Part shown: piece by piece, positions 1-8,329 of the stretch
Layout: every line of letters begins with the position of its first letter
How positions within the stretch are numbered: the first letter of the stretch is position 1
Assembly: GCA_963696875.1 (NCBI GenBank)
Contig: CAVOLQ010000004.1
Location: 310,001-374,000, forward strand
Source of the DNA: Albibacterium sp963696875
GTDB taxonomy: Bacteria; Bacteroidota; Bacteroidia; Sphingobacteriales; Sphingobacteriaceae
DNA: 64,000 nt
Reading direction: 5' to 3'
Made by a program: the position numbers and the translations under genes
The notes under the pieces: generated by a model
Seen by the model: the letters and a program-made list of their open reading frames with translations, nothing else
The model's database searches: none
Told to the model about the DNA's origin: nothing

Positions 1-1
1 G

Positions 2-574
2 AAAACCTATGCAATTATCATGGATTATTTTATTATTTTCATGTCTTTGGCTATGGTTGGATTGGTGGCGAACATTGACATTCTGAAATACTTCATTAAA
101 GGCGGAAACGCTATTGAACAAGCAAAATACTGGTCTGGATTACCGGTGGTACCTGTATTATTAATGGGTTATATTTTCTTAGGAATCTATATGAACTTAT
201 CCATTTGGTATAAACTTTCCGATCAAACTCGTTATGGATTATATATATCGGTAACTGGAGCAATTATAACAATCGTGTTCAATTTAATATTCATTCCAAA
301 ATACAGCTTCTATGCTTCGGCTTGGATTACTATGTTTGTATATTTTAGTATGATGACACTCTCTTTCTTCTTGGGACAAAGAAATCATCCAATTCCATAT
401 CACGTTCTGAAAAATGTTTTGTATATATTAGCAGCAGCAGGACTAAGTTATTTATCGTTTAGTGTTTTTAAGAAGAATATAATTATTGGAAATACATTGT
501 TTCTTCTTTTTCTAGCTGTTTCCTGCTGGGCTGAAAAGAAACAAATAATGCAATTTATCGTTAAAAAGAAATGA
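2..574 (+). CDS. Polysaccharide flippase (Wzx/MATE-like), C-terminal part, truncated by window edge
   Basis: The reading frame is open from base 2, so the gene starts before the window; the ATG at 20 is internal. About 190 residues are visible, nearly all hydrophobic, with roughly five or six membrane helices and short basic loops, ending in a Lys-rich tail. This matches the C-terminal half of polysaccharide biosynthesis (Wzx/MurJ-like) lipid flippases of the MATE/MVF superfamily, which move lipid-linked sugars across the inner membrane. Its stop overlaps the dut start (ATGA at 571-574), so the two are translationally coupled. The substrate cannot be told from this fragment. Confidence 0.7.
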   Translation, partial: KTYAIIMDYFIIFMSLAMVGLVANIDILKYFIKGGNAIEQAKYWSGLPVVPVLLMGYIFLGIYMNLSIWYKLSDQTRYGLYISVTGAIITIVFNLIFIPKYSFYASAWITMFVYFSMMTLSFFLGQRNHPIPYHVLKNVLYILAAAGLSYLSFSVFKKNIIIGNTLFLLFLAVSCWAEKKQIMQFIVKKK

Positions 575-1008
575 CAGTAAAAATTATCAATGAATCGGAA
601 CACCCTCTTCCGATGTATCAAACCGAAGCTTCGGCCGGTTTAGACTTACGCGCAAACCTACTTGAAGGCTCCATCTTATTAAAGCCACTGCAAAGAGCAT
701 TAATTGGCACTGGGTTATTCATCGAACTTCCTATCGGCTTTGAAGCACAAATTAGACCCAGAAGTGGATTAGCTTTAAAACATGGAATTACAGTGCTAAA
801 CACACCAGGAACTATAGATGCTGACTACCGTGGTGAATTAAAAGTTCTTTTAGTAAATCTATCGGATACGGATTTTGAAGTTAAACATGGAGAAAGAGTG
901 GCGCAGATGATCGTGGCAAAGCATGAACAGATCGAATGGGAAGAAAGCGACACGCTATCGACAACCGCTAGAGGGGCGGGCGGCTACGGCCATACAGGTG
1001 TCCATTAA
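571..1008 (+). CDS. dut: dUTP diphosphatase
   Basis: Hydrolyses dUTP to dUMP and pyrophosphate, keeping uracil out of DNA and supplying dTMP synthesis. All five motifs of trimeric dUTPases are visible: AGLDLRA (residues 22-28), RPRSGLA (62-68), PGTIDADYRGE (79-89, with the catalytic Asp region), GERVAQMI (107-114), and the C-terminal RGAGGYGHTG (134-143), the glycine-rich arm that closes over the substrate. In the arm the usual Phe is Tyr and the usual Ser is His, minor changes. At 145 residues it has normal family length. It overlaps the flippase gene by 4 bases and precedes a TPR gene on the same strand. Confidence 0.96.
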   Translation: MTVKIINESEHPLPMYQTEASAGLDLRANLLEGSILLKPLQRALIGTGLFIELPIGFEAQIRPRSGLALKHGITVLNTPGTIDADYRGELKVLLVNLSDTDFEVKHGERVAQMIVAKHEQIEWEESDTLSTTARGAGGYGHTGVH

Positions 1009-1030
1009 TATAAAAGCTAAGAAATAGATA

Positions 1031-2770
1031 ATGACCATATATTCAAAACACCTATTTTTATTACTAGTAATTCTTACTATAACACGGCCCTTATTTTCCC
1101 AAAATTCGAATACTTTAGGGAAACCGTTATCTCATGCCGATTCTGTTTTAGTGTCAAATTTCTATTCTCAGGCTTTACAAGAAATTTCGCAACAAGATTT
1201 CCAAGGCGCCGAGAACAGCCTACTCCGAACCTTACAAATAAACCCTTATCATGATGATGCGCGCTTCGCAATAATTAGAATCTATTTTTCACAACAGAAA
1301 CTAGACAAAGCTGAAGTTATTGCAAAAGAAGGCACAATTCTAAGCCCTAATAATGCGATATTATGGGAAGCATTAACGGATATCTATAAGAATACAAAGG
1401 ACTACAAAGCAATCTTATCGGTTTTTGACCAATTGATTCGAATAAATCCTGATCAGATAAAAAACTACCTTGACAAAGCTTATACCTATACTTTAATGAA
1501 AGATTATAAGCGTGCAATAGATACCTATAATAATATCGAAGCTAAATTTGGGGAGCAAGAAAGTGTTTATTCGGGCCGAATAGGCGCTTATCTAAAACAA
1601 GAAAAAATAAAACAAGCAATTAAGGAAGCCAACCTGTACCTCCAAAAAAATAAAAATGACAGCCGAGGCTATTTAATGCTGGCGAATCTTTATTTAGACC
1701 TAAAGGATCCTAAGGAAGTCCTAAGGGTATTAAATGAAGCAGAAAACAAATTTCCGAACGACCCATTTATCTACCTAACAAAGGCAGATGCTTACCAGCA
1801 ATTAAAGGACAACAATGAATTGCTTATTCAACTTAAAAAAGCCTTTACTTCCAAAAGCTTAGAGTTGGACAATAAAATAAAAATACTTTTCAACCTCTTT
1901 CAGGAATTCGAACCTCAAAAAGCAATCGTAATTGCAGATGTCTTATGCCAGATACTAATCGAAGTTCACCCTAAAGAGCCGAATGCTTTCGCGGTATATG
2001 GAGATATATTATTGCAACAAAATAAAAACGAAGAAGCACTAGTCAAGTTCAAAGAAGCATTGAGCTTAAATCCAAAAATGGATATCATCTGGGAAAATGT
2101 ATTGCAAATTGAAGTAGCGGCCGGAGATTTTTCTGAAGCCCAAAAAGATGGAGAGCAGGCCTTAAGCAATTCTCCTCGAAATACCGTATTGCTATTATAT
2201 ACTGGTTACGCATTTTTATTTGATAAAAAATATGAAAAAGCGCGGCCATTTTTAGAAGATGCACTAAATAATGCAGATCCAAAAAACACTGTTCTTCTCC
2301 TTCAAATATACAGTGGTCTAGGTGATCTTTATAATGCCTTAAATCTACCCGAGATTTCAAATGTAGCTTATGAGGAAGCTCTTGCTATAGATAGCAATAA
2401 TACTTACGTCTTGAATAACTATGCCTATTATTTATCTTTAAGAAAAGAAAATCTAGAAAAAGCAGCTCTTTATTCAAAACGTTCTAATGAATTGCAGCCA
2501 GACAATGCCTCTTTTCAAGACACGTACGCTTGGGTTCTCTTTCAGCAGGAAAAGTATCAAGAAGCCTTGATATGGATCGAAAGAGCAGTTAAAACATCTT
2601 TGGACCCTTCCTCAACCTTGTTTGAACACTACGGAGATATCTTATTTAAGGTGGGAAAAGAAAAGGAAGCAGTATTCAATTGGGAGCATGCCCTAAAGGT
2701 TTCATTGGCAAACGGACAAGATTCACATCTATTAAAAAGTAAAATAAAAAATAAAAAATATGTGCAATAA
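1031..2770 (+). CDS. Exported tetratricopeptide-repeat protein
   Basis: A 579-residue protein with an N-terminal signal peptide (about residues 1-23, ending near LFSQ) followed almost entirely by TPR units. These can be followed by their repeating aromatic/Ala pattern, for example around residues 60-95, 130-160, 320-350 and 470-530. TPR arrays are protein-binding scaffolds; no catalytic domain is visible. It lies in the dut operon and its last codons overlap the start of the DUF4292 lipoprotein gene by 11 bases. The exported TPR protein plus lipoprotein pairing suggests an outer-membrane or periplasmic assembly role, but that is inference. The start ATG at 1031 directly precedes the signal peptide. 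Confidence 0.85.
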   Translation: MTIYSKHLFLLLVILTITRPLFSQNSNTLGKPLSHADSVLVSNFYSQALQEISQQDFQGAENSLLRTLQINPYHDDARFAIIRIYFSQQKLDKAEVIAKEGTILSPNNAILWEALTDIYKNTKDYKAILSVFDQLIRINPDQIKNYLDKAYTYTLMKDYKRAIDTYNNIEAKFGEQESVYSGRIGAYLKQEKIKQAIKEANLYLQKNKNDSRGYLMLANLYLDLKDPKEVLRVLNEAENKFPNDPFIYLTKADAYQQLKDNNELLIQLKKAFTSKSLELDNKIKILFNLFQEFEPQKAIVIADVLCQILIEVHPKEPNAFAVYGDILLQQNKNEEALVKFKEALSLNPKMDIIWENVLQIEVAAGDFSEAQKDGEQALSNSPRNTVLLLYTGYAFLFDKKYEKARPFLEDALNNADPKNTVLLLQIYSGLGDLYNALNLPEISNVAYEEALAIDSNNTYVLNNYAYYLSLRKENLEKAALYSKRSNELQPDNASFQDTYAWVLFQQEKYQEALIWIERAVKTSLDPSSTLFEHYGDILFKVGKEKEAVFNWEHALKVSLANGQDSHLLKSKIKNKKYVQ

Positions 2771-3539
2771 AGATTACTGTTTTATAATATTGCTCCTGCT
2801 TTTTATATCGAGTTGCGCTGTCAAAAAACCAACTGTATCCAAAATAGAAATAGGAAACGCACTGTCTACATCTGAAAAGAAAGTATTAATTTCAGATCTT
2901 GAAGAAAATAAAATACAATATTCCACTTTTAACGGGAAAGCAAAGACAAATTTGGAAGTTAATAACCAAACATTCAATGCAACATTGAACCTTAGGATTA
3001 AACATCAAGAAACAATTTGGATATCTGTTACGGCTTTTTTGGGTATCGAAGTTGCTCGTATATTGATTACCCCCGATCGGATAAAAATTATTAACCGTAT
3101 TCAGGGTGAGTATACCGACAAACCTTTTGAGTATATCTATAATTTCACAAGTGAGGACATGGGCTTCAATGAAGTGGAAGCTCTATTAGTGGGCAATAAA
3201 ATGAATTTCGCTTTCAATCCCGACATCAACTTCTTCCATACCTCTTTAGGATATGAAGCCCAAGGAAAGTACGCGGATTTAGACTTCCTGATGCAATTAG
3301 CTACAGATTTCAGTCTATTACAAAGCAAATTATATCAACAATCCACCAATCAAACACTTACAAGCAATTATACCGACTTTCAAGAAATTGCAGGCACATT
3401 AATTCCACAAAACGTTCAAATTCTCATAAAAGCAGAAAAATTAGACCTAAATGCCGTTATGAATTATAGTAGTCTCAACATAAATGAAGAATTAAGCTTC
3501 CCATTTCAAGTTCCATCAGGCTATAAACAAATCAATTAA
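2760..3539 (+). CDS. DUF4292-type lipoprotein
   Basis: A 259-residue protein with a short hydrophobic leader and a lipobox ending FISSC (Cys19), so it should be a lipid-anchored envelope protein. The body resembles the DUF4292 family of Bacteroidota: it has the beta-rich LolA/LolB-like look, with a conserved stretch near residues 75-100 (IWISVTAFLGIEVARIL). The resemblance to LolB-like folds hints at lipoprotein or lipid handling at the outer membrane, but no function is proven. It overlaps the upstream TPR gene, so the two are almost certainly co-expressed. The next gene follows after about 100 bases with its own candidate promoter. Confidence 0.75.
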   Translation: MCNKDYCFIILLLLFISSCAVKKPTVSKIEIGNALSTSEKKVLISDLEENKIQYSTFNGKAKTNLEVNNQTFNATLNLRIKHQETIWISVTAFLGIEVARILITPDRIKIINRIQGEYTDKPFEYIYNFTSEDMGFNEVEALLVGNKMNFAFNPDINFFHTSLGYEAQGKYADLDFLMQLATDFSLLQSKLYQQSTNQTLTSNYTDFQEIAGTLIPQNVQILIKAEKLDLNAVMNYSSLNINEELSFPFQVPSGYKQIN

Positions 3540-3572
3540 GTCTAAAATTTTAAATAGGATACCGTTCGGTTG

Positions 3573-3602
3573 TTGAACAATACGATTGTTTTATTACCTT
3601 CG
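3573..3602 (+). promoter_or_regulatory. Candidate promoter for the EnvC-like gene
   Basis: TTG at 3573-3575, a 19-base spacer, then TACCTTCG at 3595-3602. This fits the Bacteroidota consensus (TTG, about 19, TANNTTTG) with one mismatch in the second box. It lies about 45 bases before the likely start codon. Confidence 0.4.
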
Positions 3603-3646
3603 TAAACAAGAAAAACAAGGTTAATATATGCAGGCTTTTGCTTTAT

Positions 3647-4993
3647 ATGAATTTACAAAATAAGAGAATGAGGTGGATTAGATTACTATTGTGCACTTTT
3701 ATATTCATGTTATTTGCCAAAGTGAACATGGCTCAATCCAGTGTCGATTTAAGGAAGCAACGAGAGAGACTAACGAGAGAGATTGATGTACTTAATAAAA
3801 GTTTGCAAAGCACTGCCACCGACAAAAACCTTACCCTAAAGCAAGTAAATACGCTTCTTGCACAAATCAGCCTAAGGGAACAGAAAATATCCACCATCAA
3901 TGCAGAGGTAATTCTTATCGATAGAGAAATAAGAAAAAATACGCAAGAGATAAAAAAGATGGAAGAACAGCTGGTGGAATTAAAAAAGAATTACGCCGAA
4001 ATGATCCAATTTGCTTTTAGGAATAAAGGCGGTTATAATAAATTAATGTTCCTATTTGCGTCTCATGATTTTAATCAAGCCTTTAAACGAGTTAAATATT
4101 TACAACAAATTAGTGAGTCTCGAAAAAATAAAGCCCATGAAATAGAGGCCACTCAAGATACTCTACGGAGAAAAACGACCGAGTTAGAAGCGAATAAAAA
4201 TGAAAAATCTTCTTTAATCAAGGCACAAGAAGATGAAAAGAAAATATTAAGTACGCAGAAAACAGATAAAGACAAGGTCGTAAGTGGCCTGTCCAGTCAA
4301 GAAGAAAGGTTTAAAAAAGAAATCGCTCAGAAAAAACAAGAGGCAGATCGACTTTCAAGAGCGATTCAAGCAGCCATTCGTAAAGAAATAGAGGAAGAAA
4401 GAAGGCGAGCCGAGGAAGCCAGAAAAGCTGCCGAAGCCATTGCAGCAGCCAAAGCAAAAGCAGAAGCAGAAAGGGCCGCTGCTTCAGGAAAGTCGGTTAC
4501 GGTAGCCCCAAAAGAAGCAGAGCCCAAGCCAGAAACTACAGGCGCTTCCAATATCCTTTCCGCAACACCGGAAGCAGCAAGGCTATCAAGCGACTTTACG
4601 ACAAACCGAGGAAGGTTGCCATGGCCCGTAGAAAACGGGATAGTCACACAAGGTTATGGCCAACACACTTATGGTAGAAATGTTACTGTAAACAACTCTG
4701 GATTAAACATACGAACGAATGATGGGCAAGAGGTCAGAGCCATATTTGATGGAGTGGTTTCGAGCGTGGTTCAAATGCCCGGCGGCTATGCAGTAATTAT
4801 CAGACATGGTAAATATTTTACCGTATATTCGAACTTAAGTTCAGTGTCTGTAAAAAGATTACAAAATGTTACAGTCAAACAAGCCATAGGAACTGCAGCG
4901 AAAGATCCTATTGAAGGAACTTCCGAAATACATTTCGAGATTTGGGAGGGTAGCGCACCAATTAACCCAACTCCATGGCTTGCACGGAATTAA
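3647..4993 (+). CDS. Murein hydrolase activator, EnvC/M23 family (degenerate LytM domain)
   Basis: About 448 residues. A signal peptide is followed by a long coiled coil (roughly residues 30-245), an Ala/Glu/Lys-rich linker (to about 310) and a C-terminal M23/LytM domain (about 325-445). The metal-binding sites of active M23 peptidases are mostly lost: the HxxxD site reads NSGLNI, and the usual HxH is VYSN, although a late HFEIW His remains. EnvC itself has a degenerate LytM domain and acts by activating cell-division amidases, so a regulatory role is likely. The open frame begins at a TTG (3638); ATG 3647 or 3668 is more plausible, the latter directly before the hydrophobic leader. Confidence 0.85.
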   Translation: MNLQNKRMRWIRLLLCTFIFMLFAKVNMAQSSVDLRKQRERLTREIDVLNKSLQSTATDKNLTLKQVNTLLAQISLREQKISTINAEVILIDREIRKNTQEIKKMEEQLVELKKNYAEMIQFAFRNKGGYNKLMFLFASHDFNQAFKRVKYLQQISESRKNKAHEIEATQDTLRRKTTELEANKNEKSSLIKAQEDEKKILSTQKTDKDKVVSGLSSQEERFKKEIAQKKQEADRLSRAIQAAIRKEIEEERRRAEEARKAAEAIAAAKAKAEAERAAASGKSVTVAPKEAEPKPETTGASNILSATPEAARLSSDFTTNRGRLPWPVENGIVTQGYGQHTYGRNVTVNNSGLNIRTNDGQEVRAIFDGVVSSVVQMPGGYAVIIRHGKYFTVYSNLSSVSVKRLQNVTVKQAIGTAAKDPIEGTSEIHFEIWEGSAPINPTPWLARN

Positions 4994-5004
4994 TATTTTT
5001 TGAT

Positions 5005-5012
5005 TACTTTTG
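5005..5012 (+). promoter_or_regulatory. Candidate -7 promoter box for tatA
   Basis: TACTTTTG is a perfect TANNTTTG box, 67 bases before tatA. A TTG at 4980-4982 could be the upstream element, though the 22-base spacing is longer than at other promoters here. Confidence 0.4.
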
Positions 5013-5079
5013 TATTAAGCGCCTATCTGCAAACAGGTAGATCGGAAAGAATTATTCATATTTTTAAAAAAATACTTGT

Positions 5080-5277
5080 ATGTCAAATACAGTTTTAGCA
5101 ATCATGGGTCTAGGAACACAAGAAATTATTCTAATTGTTTTAGCGGTTTTACTTTTATTTGGTGGTAAAAAAATCCCTGAGCTTATGAGAGGCTTAGGTA
5201 GAGGGGTTAAAGAATTTAAAGACGGTCAAAAAGAAGAGCCTAAGGACAGCGTAAAAGAAGAAACTCACCAACCATAG
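5080..5277 (+). CDS. tatA: Sec-independent translocase subunit TatA/E
   Basis: A 65-residue protein with the TatA layout: an N-terminal membrane helix (about residues 9-27), a short hinge with FGGKKIPEL, then an amphipathic helix (GLGRGVKEFKDG) and an acidic/basic tail. TatA forms the pore-like assembly of the twin-arginine pathway that exports folded proteins. The GLG tripeptide before the helix and FGxxKxPE are family hallmarks. No tatC is visible in the window, so the partner must be elsewhere. It has its own promoter-like box and stands between two cell-wall genes, whose products could be exported either way. Confidence 0.93.
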   Translation: MSNTVLAIMGLGTQEIILIVLAVLLLFGGKKIPELMRGLGRGVKEFKDGQKEEPKDSVKEETHQP

Positions 5278-5285
5278 TTTTCACA

Positions 5286-5321
5286 TAAGAAAGAATCACT
5301 TAATTTTCAGGCTCTTTCTTA
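5286..5321 (+). terminator. Possible terminator after tatA
   Basis: A 9-base inverted repeat, TAAGAAAGA (5286-5294) with TCTTTCTTA (5313-5321), lies just after the tatA stop. It has no clear U-tract, so termination is uncertain. Confidence 0.35.
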
Positions 5322-5369
5322 GTAATAACAGGAAGAGGTGATATCAAAAGAGGAAATTTCAAACTCTTT

Positions 5370-5399
5370 CCCGCTAAAAGCGGGAATGTACTACTTTTG
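5370..5399 (+). promoter_or_regulatory. Promoter box and inverted repeat before the lytic transglycosylase gene
   Basis: A perfect -7 box TACTTTTG occupies 5392-5399. The place where a -33 TTG would be expected is taken by a perfect 5-bp inverted repeat, CCCGC TAAAA GCGGG (5370-5384). The repeat could be an operator or a small hairpin. The TTG inside the box is in frame with the gene, but it belongs to the promoter and is not a start codon. Confidence 0.4.
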
Positions 5400-5438
5400 A
5401 TATTACCCAATCCTTTTATAAACCATACTTTTTTGCTT

Positions 5439-6851
5439 ATGTGTTTAAAAGAAATCTCTGCCATGACGATTGGCCTCGCATTTTGCCTACAATTCGCCAA
5501 AGCAGAAAATCTCAACACCCAAAGGGATACCCTTAGAATAAAGGGACCTAATCCGAAAAATTTAGTTAGTTCTAAAAATACTTCCTACCAAACGATCGAT
5601 ACCCTAACGATCAAACATGAAAATGATCTTGGTAACAACCATTTCGAAACTTTACTGGCAAAGCGATTTTCGCCCTTAAGAATAAAAATGGAAACTACAA
5701 AAAACACCTATGTACAAGATTATATCAATAAGTTTACTGCAAATAATTACAGATTTCACCTATCCAAAATGCTGGGATTATCATCCTATTATTTCCCAAT
5801 TTTTGAAAGAGCGTTTAGGGAAACTGGCGTTCCGCAAGAAATAAAATATTTAGCCATTATTGAATCTGCACTTAACCCAAATGCCGTTTCTAGGGTGGGC
5901 GCCACGGGGCCTTGGCAGTTCATGCATGCTACAGCAAAAGGCTATGGATTGACAATCGACAGCTATGTTGATGAAAGAAAAGACCCAATTGCAGCAAGCC
6001 TCGCAGCAGCAAATTATTTGAAAGAAGCGTTTGATGTATATCAAGACTGGTTCTTGGCAATCGCTTCCTATAATTGCGGGCAAGGAAATGTAAATAAAGC
6101 GATTAAAAGAAGTGGCCTCTCCAACCCGAGCTTTTGGCAAATTAGACACCTTTTGCCCAATGAAACCAGAAATTATGTCCCCGCGTTTATAGCGATGCAT
6201 CATGTGTTGGAAAATCATGAAAAATATGGAATCAATAAAGGTGACTACAACTTAAGCACTCAAACGGAAGTAATAATGGTAGATAGGAAAATTACTTTGA
6301 ACTCCATCGCTAAAGCATTAGACATGCAAGAATCCGAAATCGCCGCACTAAATCCCGCGTACAAACGTCAAGTGATAAATGGAAGTAAAGAAAAGGCGCA
6401 AAGGCTGATTGTACCCCGCGTTCATGAAGCAGCTTATAGCGACCTTTACTATGCGCTGCAGGGCGAACCAATAAATAACTCACAAGCTCAAGTTAGCCTA
6501 GCCTCTACCAATCAGTCAACTAAGAAAACAAGCAAGTACCATGTTAAAAAGGGAGAAACACTAGAAAAGATAGCGCTGAAGCATGATGTTAGTGTTCAAG
6601 ATTTAAAAGCATGGAACAATTTGAAGAATGACATCATCATTCCCGGTCAACAGTTAACAATAAATAGCATTACAAGTCCGGCATCATCGAAAACCACCGA
6701 ATTTATTACCTATAAAGTAAAAAAAGGAGATACTTTGTCCACAATTGCCAAACGCTATAACATTAAGAATATTGAAACGTTGAAAGCAATGAACAATTTA
6801 AAGGGCGACATTCTAAAGTCAGGAACGACATTAACAATAACCAAGATCTGA
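5439..6851 (+). CDS. Membrane-bound lytic transglycosylase with LysM repeats (MltD-like)
   Basis: Cleaves peptidoglycan glycan strands in the periplasm. A signal peptide is followed by a lytic transglycosylase (SLT, GH23-like) domain. The catalytic Glu is in KYLAIIESALNP, followed by the family's ATGPWQFM and ASYNCGQGNVNKAI motifs. Two clear LysM carbohydrate-binding repeats end the protein (YHVKKGETLEKIA and YKVKKGDTLSTIA, in the last 130 residues), and a weaker LysM-like stretch precedes them near residues 265-320. The frame extends up to a TTG at 5397 that lies in the promoter, so ATG 5439 (470 residues) or 5463 is the likely start. Confidence 0.92.
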   Translation: MCLKEISAMTIGLAFCLQFAKAENLNTQRDTLRIKGPNPKNLVSSKNTSYQTIDTLTIKHENDLGNNHFETLLAKRFSPLRIKMETTKNTYVQDYINKFTANNYRFHLSKMLGLSSYYFPIFERAFRETGVPQEIKYLAIIESALNPNAVSRVGATGPWQFMHATAKGYGLTIDSYVDERKDPIAASLAAANYLKEAFDVYQDWFLAIASYNCGQGNVNKAIKRSGLSNPSFWQIRHLLPNETRNYVPAFIAMHHVLENHEKYGINKGDYNLSTQTEVIMVDRKITLNSIAKALDMQESEIAALNPAYKRQVINGSKEKAQRLIVPRVHEAAYSDLYYALQGEPINNSQAQVSLASTNQSTKKTSKYHVKKGETLEKIALKHDVSVQDLKAWNNLKNDIIIPGQQLTINSITSPASSKTTEFITYKVKKGDTLSTIAKRYNIKNIETLKAMNNLKGDILKSGTTLTITKI

Positions 6852-6862
6852 AAATAGGTAGT

Positions 6863-6910
6863 AGGTTTTAGGTGTGAGGCAATAGGCTTTAAACCTGACA
6901 CCTAATACCT
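6863..6910. terminator. Long imperfect inverted repeat between convergent genes
   Basis: Arms AGGTTTTAGGTGTGAGG (from 6863) and CCTGACACCTAATACCT (to 6910) pair with two mismatches around an 11-14 base loop. The element fills the gap between the plus-strand transglycosylase gene and the minus-strand phosphoribosyltransferase gene, where a bidirectional terminator is expected. It has no U-tract. The degenerate AGGTNTNAGG-like units also give it the look of a dispersed intergenic repeat. Confidence 0.5.
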
Positions 6911-6915
6911 CACAG

Positions 6916-7428
6916 CTACAAAAGATAAGCTGCATCTTCCTCTACGTTTTCATCGTCGAAATTCACTAATACATGCTCATTTAGTACCGTCGACAATTTC
7001 AAACCAGCAAAGTCACTGACAATAGGAAACTTACGATGGTTGCGGTCAATCAAAACCACAACCCGCATTTTCTTTAAAGGGATGTTTAAAAACATTCCTA
7101 ATGCATACGCTAGGGTACGACCACTGTTTAAAACATCGTCAATTAAGATCAATACCTTACCTTTAGCAATTTCAACATCCACATCACAACTACCTTTAAG
7201 GGAAGTACTATTCTTATCGATGGTAAGCTTTATCAGGTCAACCTTCGTGGAAGAGATCGATTCAAACTCACGTTTCAATCGCTGCGCAAAAACAAATCCA
7301 CGATCAGCAATACCGGCAAATATCAATGAATCCTCTTCAAAATTATCTTCAAGAATTTGAAAAGCTATCCGTGTAGTTTTCTCAGCAATATCCTTTGAAT
7401 CCAGTATTGAAAGTTTATTCGTTCCCAT
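6916..7428 (-). CDS. Phosphoribosyltransferase family protein (PyrR-like)
   Basis: A 170-residue type I phosphoribosyltransferase. The PRPP-binding motif is VLILIDDVLNSGRTLAYAL (about residues 108-126), with two acidic residues and the following small-residue turn. Upstream ADRGFVFAQRL resembles the region of PyrR that binds the base and pyrophosphate. PyrR proteins regulate pyrimidine genes and may have uracil phosphoribosyltransferase activity; this one is divergent and no pyr gene is nearby, so the substrate is unknown. The frame extends to a codon at 7491 that lies inside the terminator hairpin of the next gene; ATG 7428 (MGTNKLSIL) is the better start. Confidence 0.8.
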   Translation of the reverse strand: MGTNKLSILDSKDIAEKTTRIAFQILEDNFEEDSLIFAGIADRGFVFAQRLKREFESISSTKVDLIKLTIDKNSTSLKGSCDVDVEIAKGKVLILIDDVLNSGRTLAYALGMFLNIPLKKMRVVVLIDRNHRKFPIVSDFAGLKLSTVLNEHVLVNFDDENVEEDAAYLL

Positions 7429-7475
7429 TTTTAAAATCTTATTTGAGCGAAAATTAGAAAAAATAAGGCAATAAA

Positions 7476-7518
7476 AAAACCGGATGTACATTTAAATTAT
7501 TTAAATACATCCGGTTTT
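7476..7518 (-). terminator. Intrinsic terminator of the NlpC/P60 gene
   Basis: AAAACCGGATGTA pairs with TACATCCGGTTTT, extended by ATTTAAAT/TATTTAAAT-type pairs, just after the NlpC gene on the minus strand. On that strand the hairpin is followed by a T-rich run from the A-tract at 7473-7479. Confidence 0.8.
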
Positions 7519-7535
7519 CTTACTGATGAGTGCCT

Positions 7536-8093
7536 TTAATTCAATTGAGACTCTTCAGCTATTTCATCTACCCCCATATCGGCAGTAAGTATCCGTCCTC
7601 CGTTGAAATAATATCGCTTCCAATAAGATTCATCCAAATTACTGATCATCACACCTCTACTTGTAGATGCATGTGCAAATTTATTATCTCCAATATACAC
7701 CCCAACGTGGGTAATATTTTTACTTCTAATTTTAAAAAATACAAAATCCCCTGGCGCTAAATCTCCTTTATTAACTTTATCAACATTAGAATAAATGTTC
7801 CGAGAGTTATTACCTATTGCCGTATTAAAAACTTGATCATATAACTGGGCGGCAAATTTAGAGCAATCAATTCCTTTTTTGGAATTGCCACCCAAACGGT
7901 AAGGAGTGCCTATCCAATCGTATATAAATTGATACATTTTAGAATTTGTTGTAGCAGAAACAGCTACACCCATTATTTGAGAAAAATATTCCTTAGCTAA
8001 ATTATCAGGATCTGAAGTACTTGTAGTTTGGGCAAATGTATTATTAAATAGGCATGTAAATAGCATAACTGCTATCAATACAGTCTTTTTCAT
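7536..8093 (-). CDS. Secreted NlpC/P60 family cysteine peptidase
   Basis: Predicted cell-wall endopeptidase that cuts peptide stems between D-iGlu and the diamino acid. It has a signal peptide (residues 1-21, ending TFAQ) and a C-terminal NlpC/P60 domain. The catalytic Cys is in GIDCSKFA (about residue 75), the His in ITHVGVYIGD, and a later HAST supplies the usual following segment. At 185 residues it is a minimal single-domain enzyme with no visible SH3 domain. It is transcribed divergently from pdhA, with a good promoter at 8162-8193 and a strong terminator downstream, so it is monocistronic. Confidence 0.9.
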   Translation of the reverse strand: MKKTVLIAVMLFTCLFNNTFAQTTSTSDPDNLAKEYFSQIMGVAVSATTNSKMYQFIYDWIGTPYRLGGNSKKGIDCSKFAAQLYDQVFNTAIGNNSRNIYSNVDKVNKGDLAPGDFVFFKIRSKNITHVGVYIGDNKFAHASTSRGVMISNLDESYWKRYYFNGGRILTADMGVDEIAEESQLN

Positions 8094-8161
8094 ATTATGT
8101 AATTAAGTAAAACTGATAAAGAAATCCCTTGGTAATAACCGGATTCTTCCTAAAGCCGTCG

Positions 8162-8193
8162 CAAATCTAAAAGAAAAGGCTATTGCTTCCAAA
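8162..8193 (-). promoter_or_regulatory. Promoter of the NlpC/P60 gene
   Basis: On the minus strand, TTTG (8193-8190), a 20-base spacer, then TAGATTTG (8169-8162). Both boxes match the Bacteroidota consensus exactly, about 70 bases before the ATG. Confidence 0.6.
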
Positions 8194-8290
8194 CTTTTTT
8201 TAAATTAATTCCATAAAATGCATAATACTGTCCTTAATAGACTACAGTGGCTATATAAAAATCCAATTATCATTTCTCAAATAGATTGTT

Positions 8291-8298
8291 TAACTTTG
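8291..8298 (+). promoter_or_regulatory. Candidate -7 box of the pdhA-pdhC operon
   Basis: TAACTTTG, a perfect TANNTTTG match, 31 bases before pdhA. No clear TTG lies at the right distance upstream, so only the -7 element is supported. Confidence 0.4.
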
Positions 8299-8329
8299 CC
8301 TACCATTAATTTTTGCACAAATACTAATA

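Noticed and set aside
5850..6218. A 122-residue frame antisense to the lytic transglycosylase
   Set aside because: Shadow frame within the conserved SLT domain.
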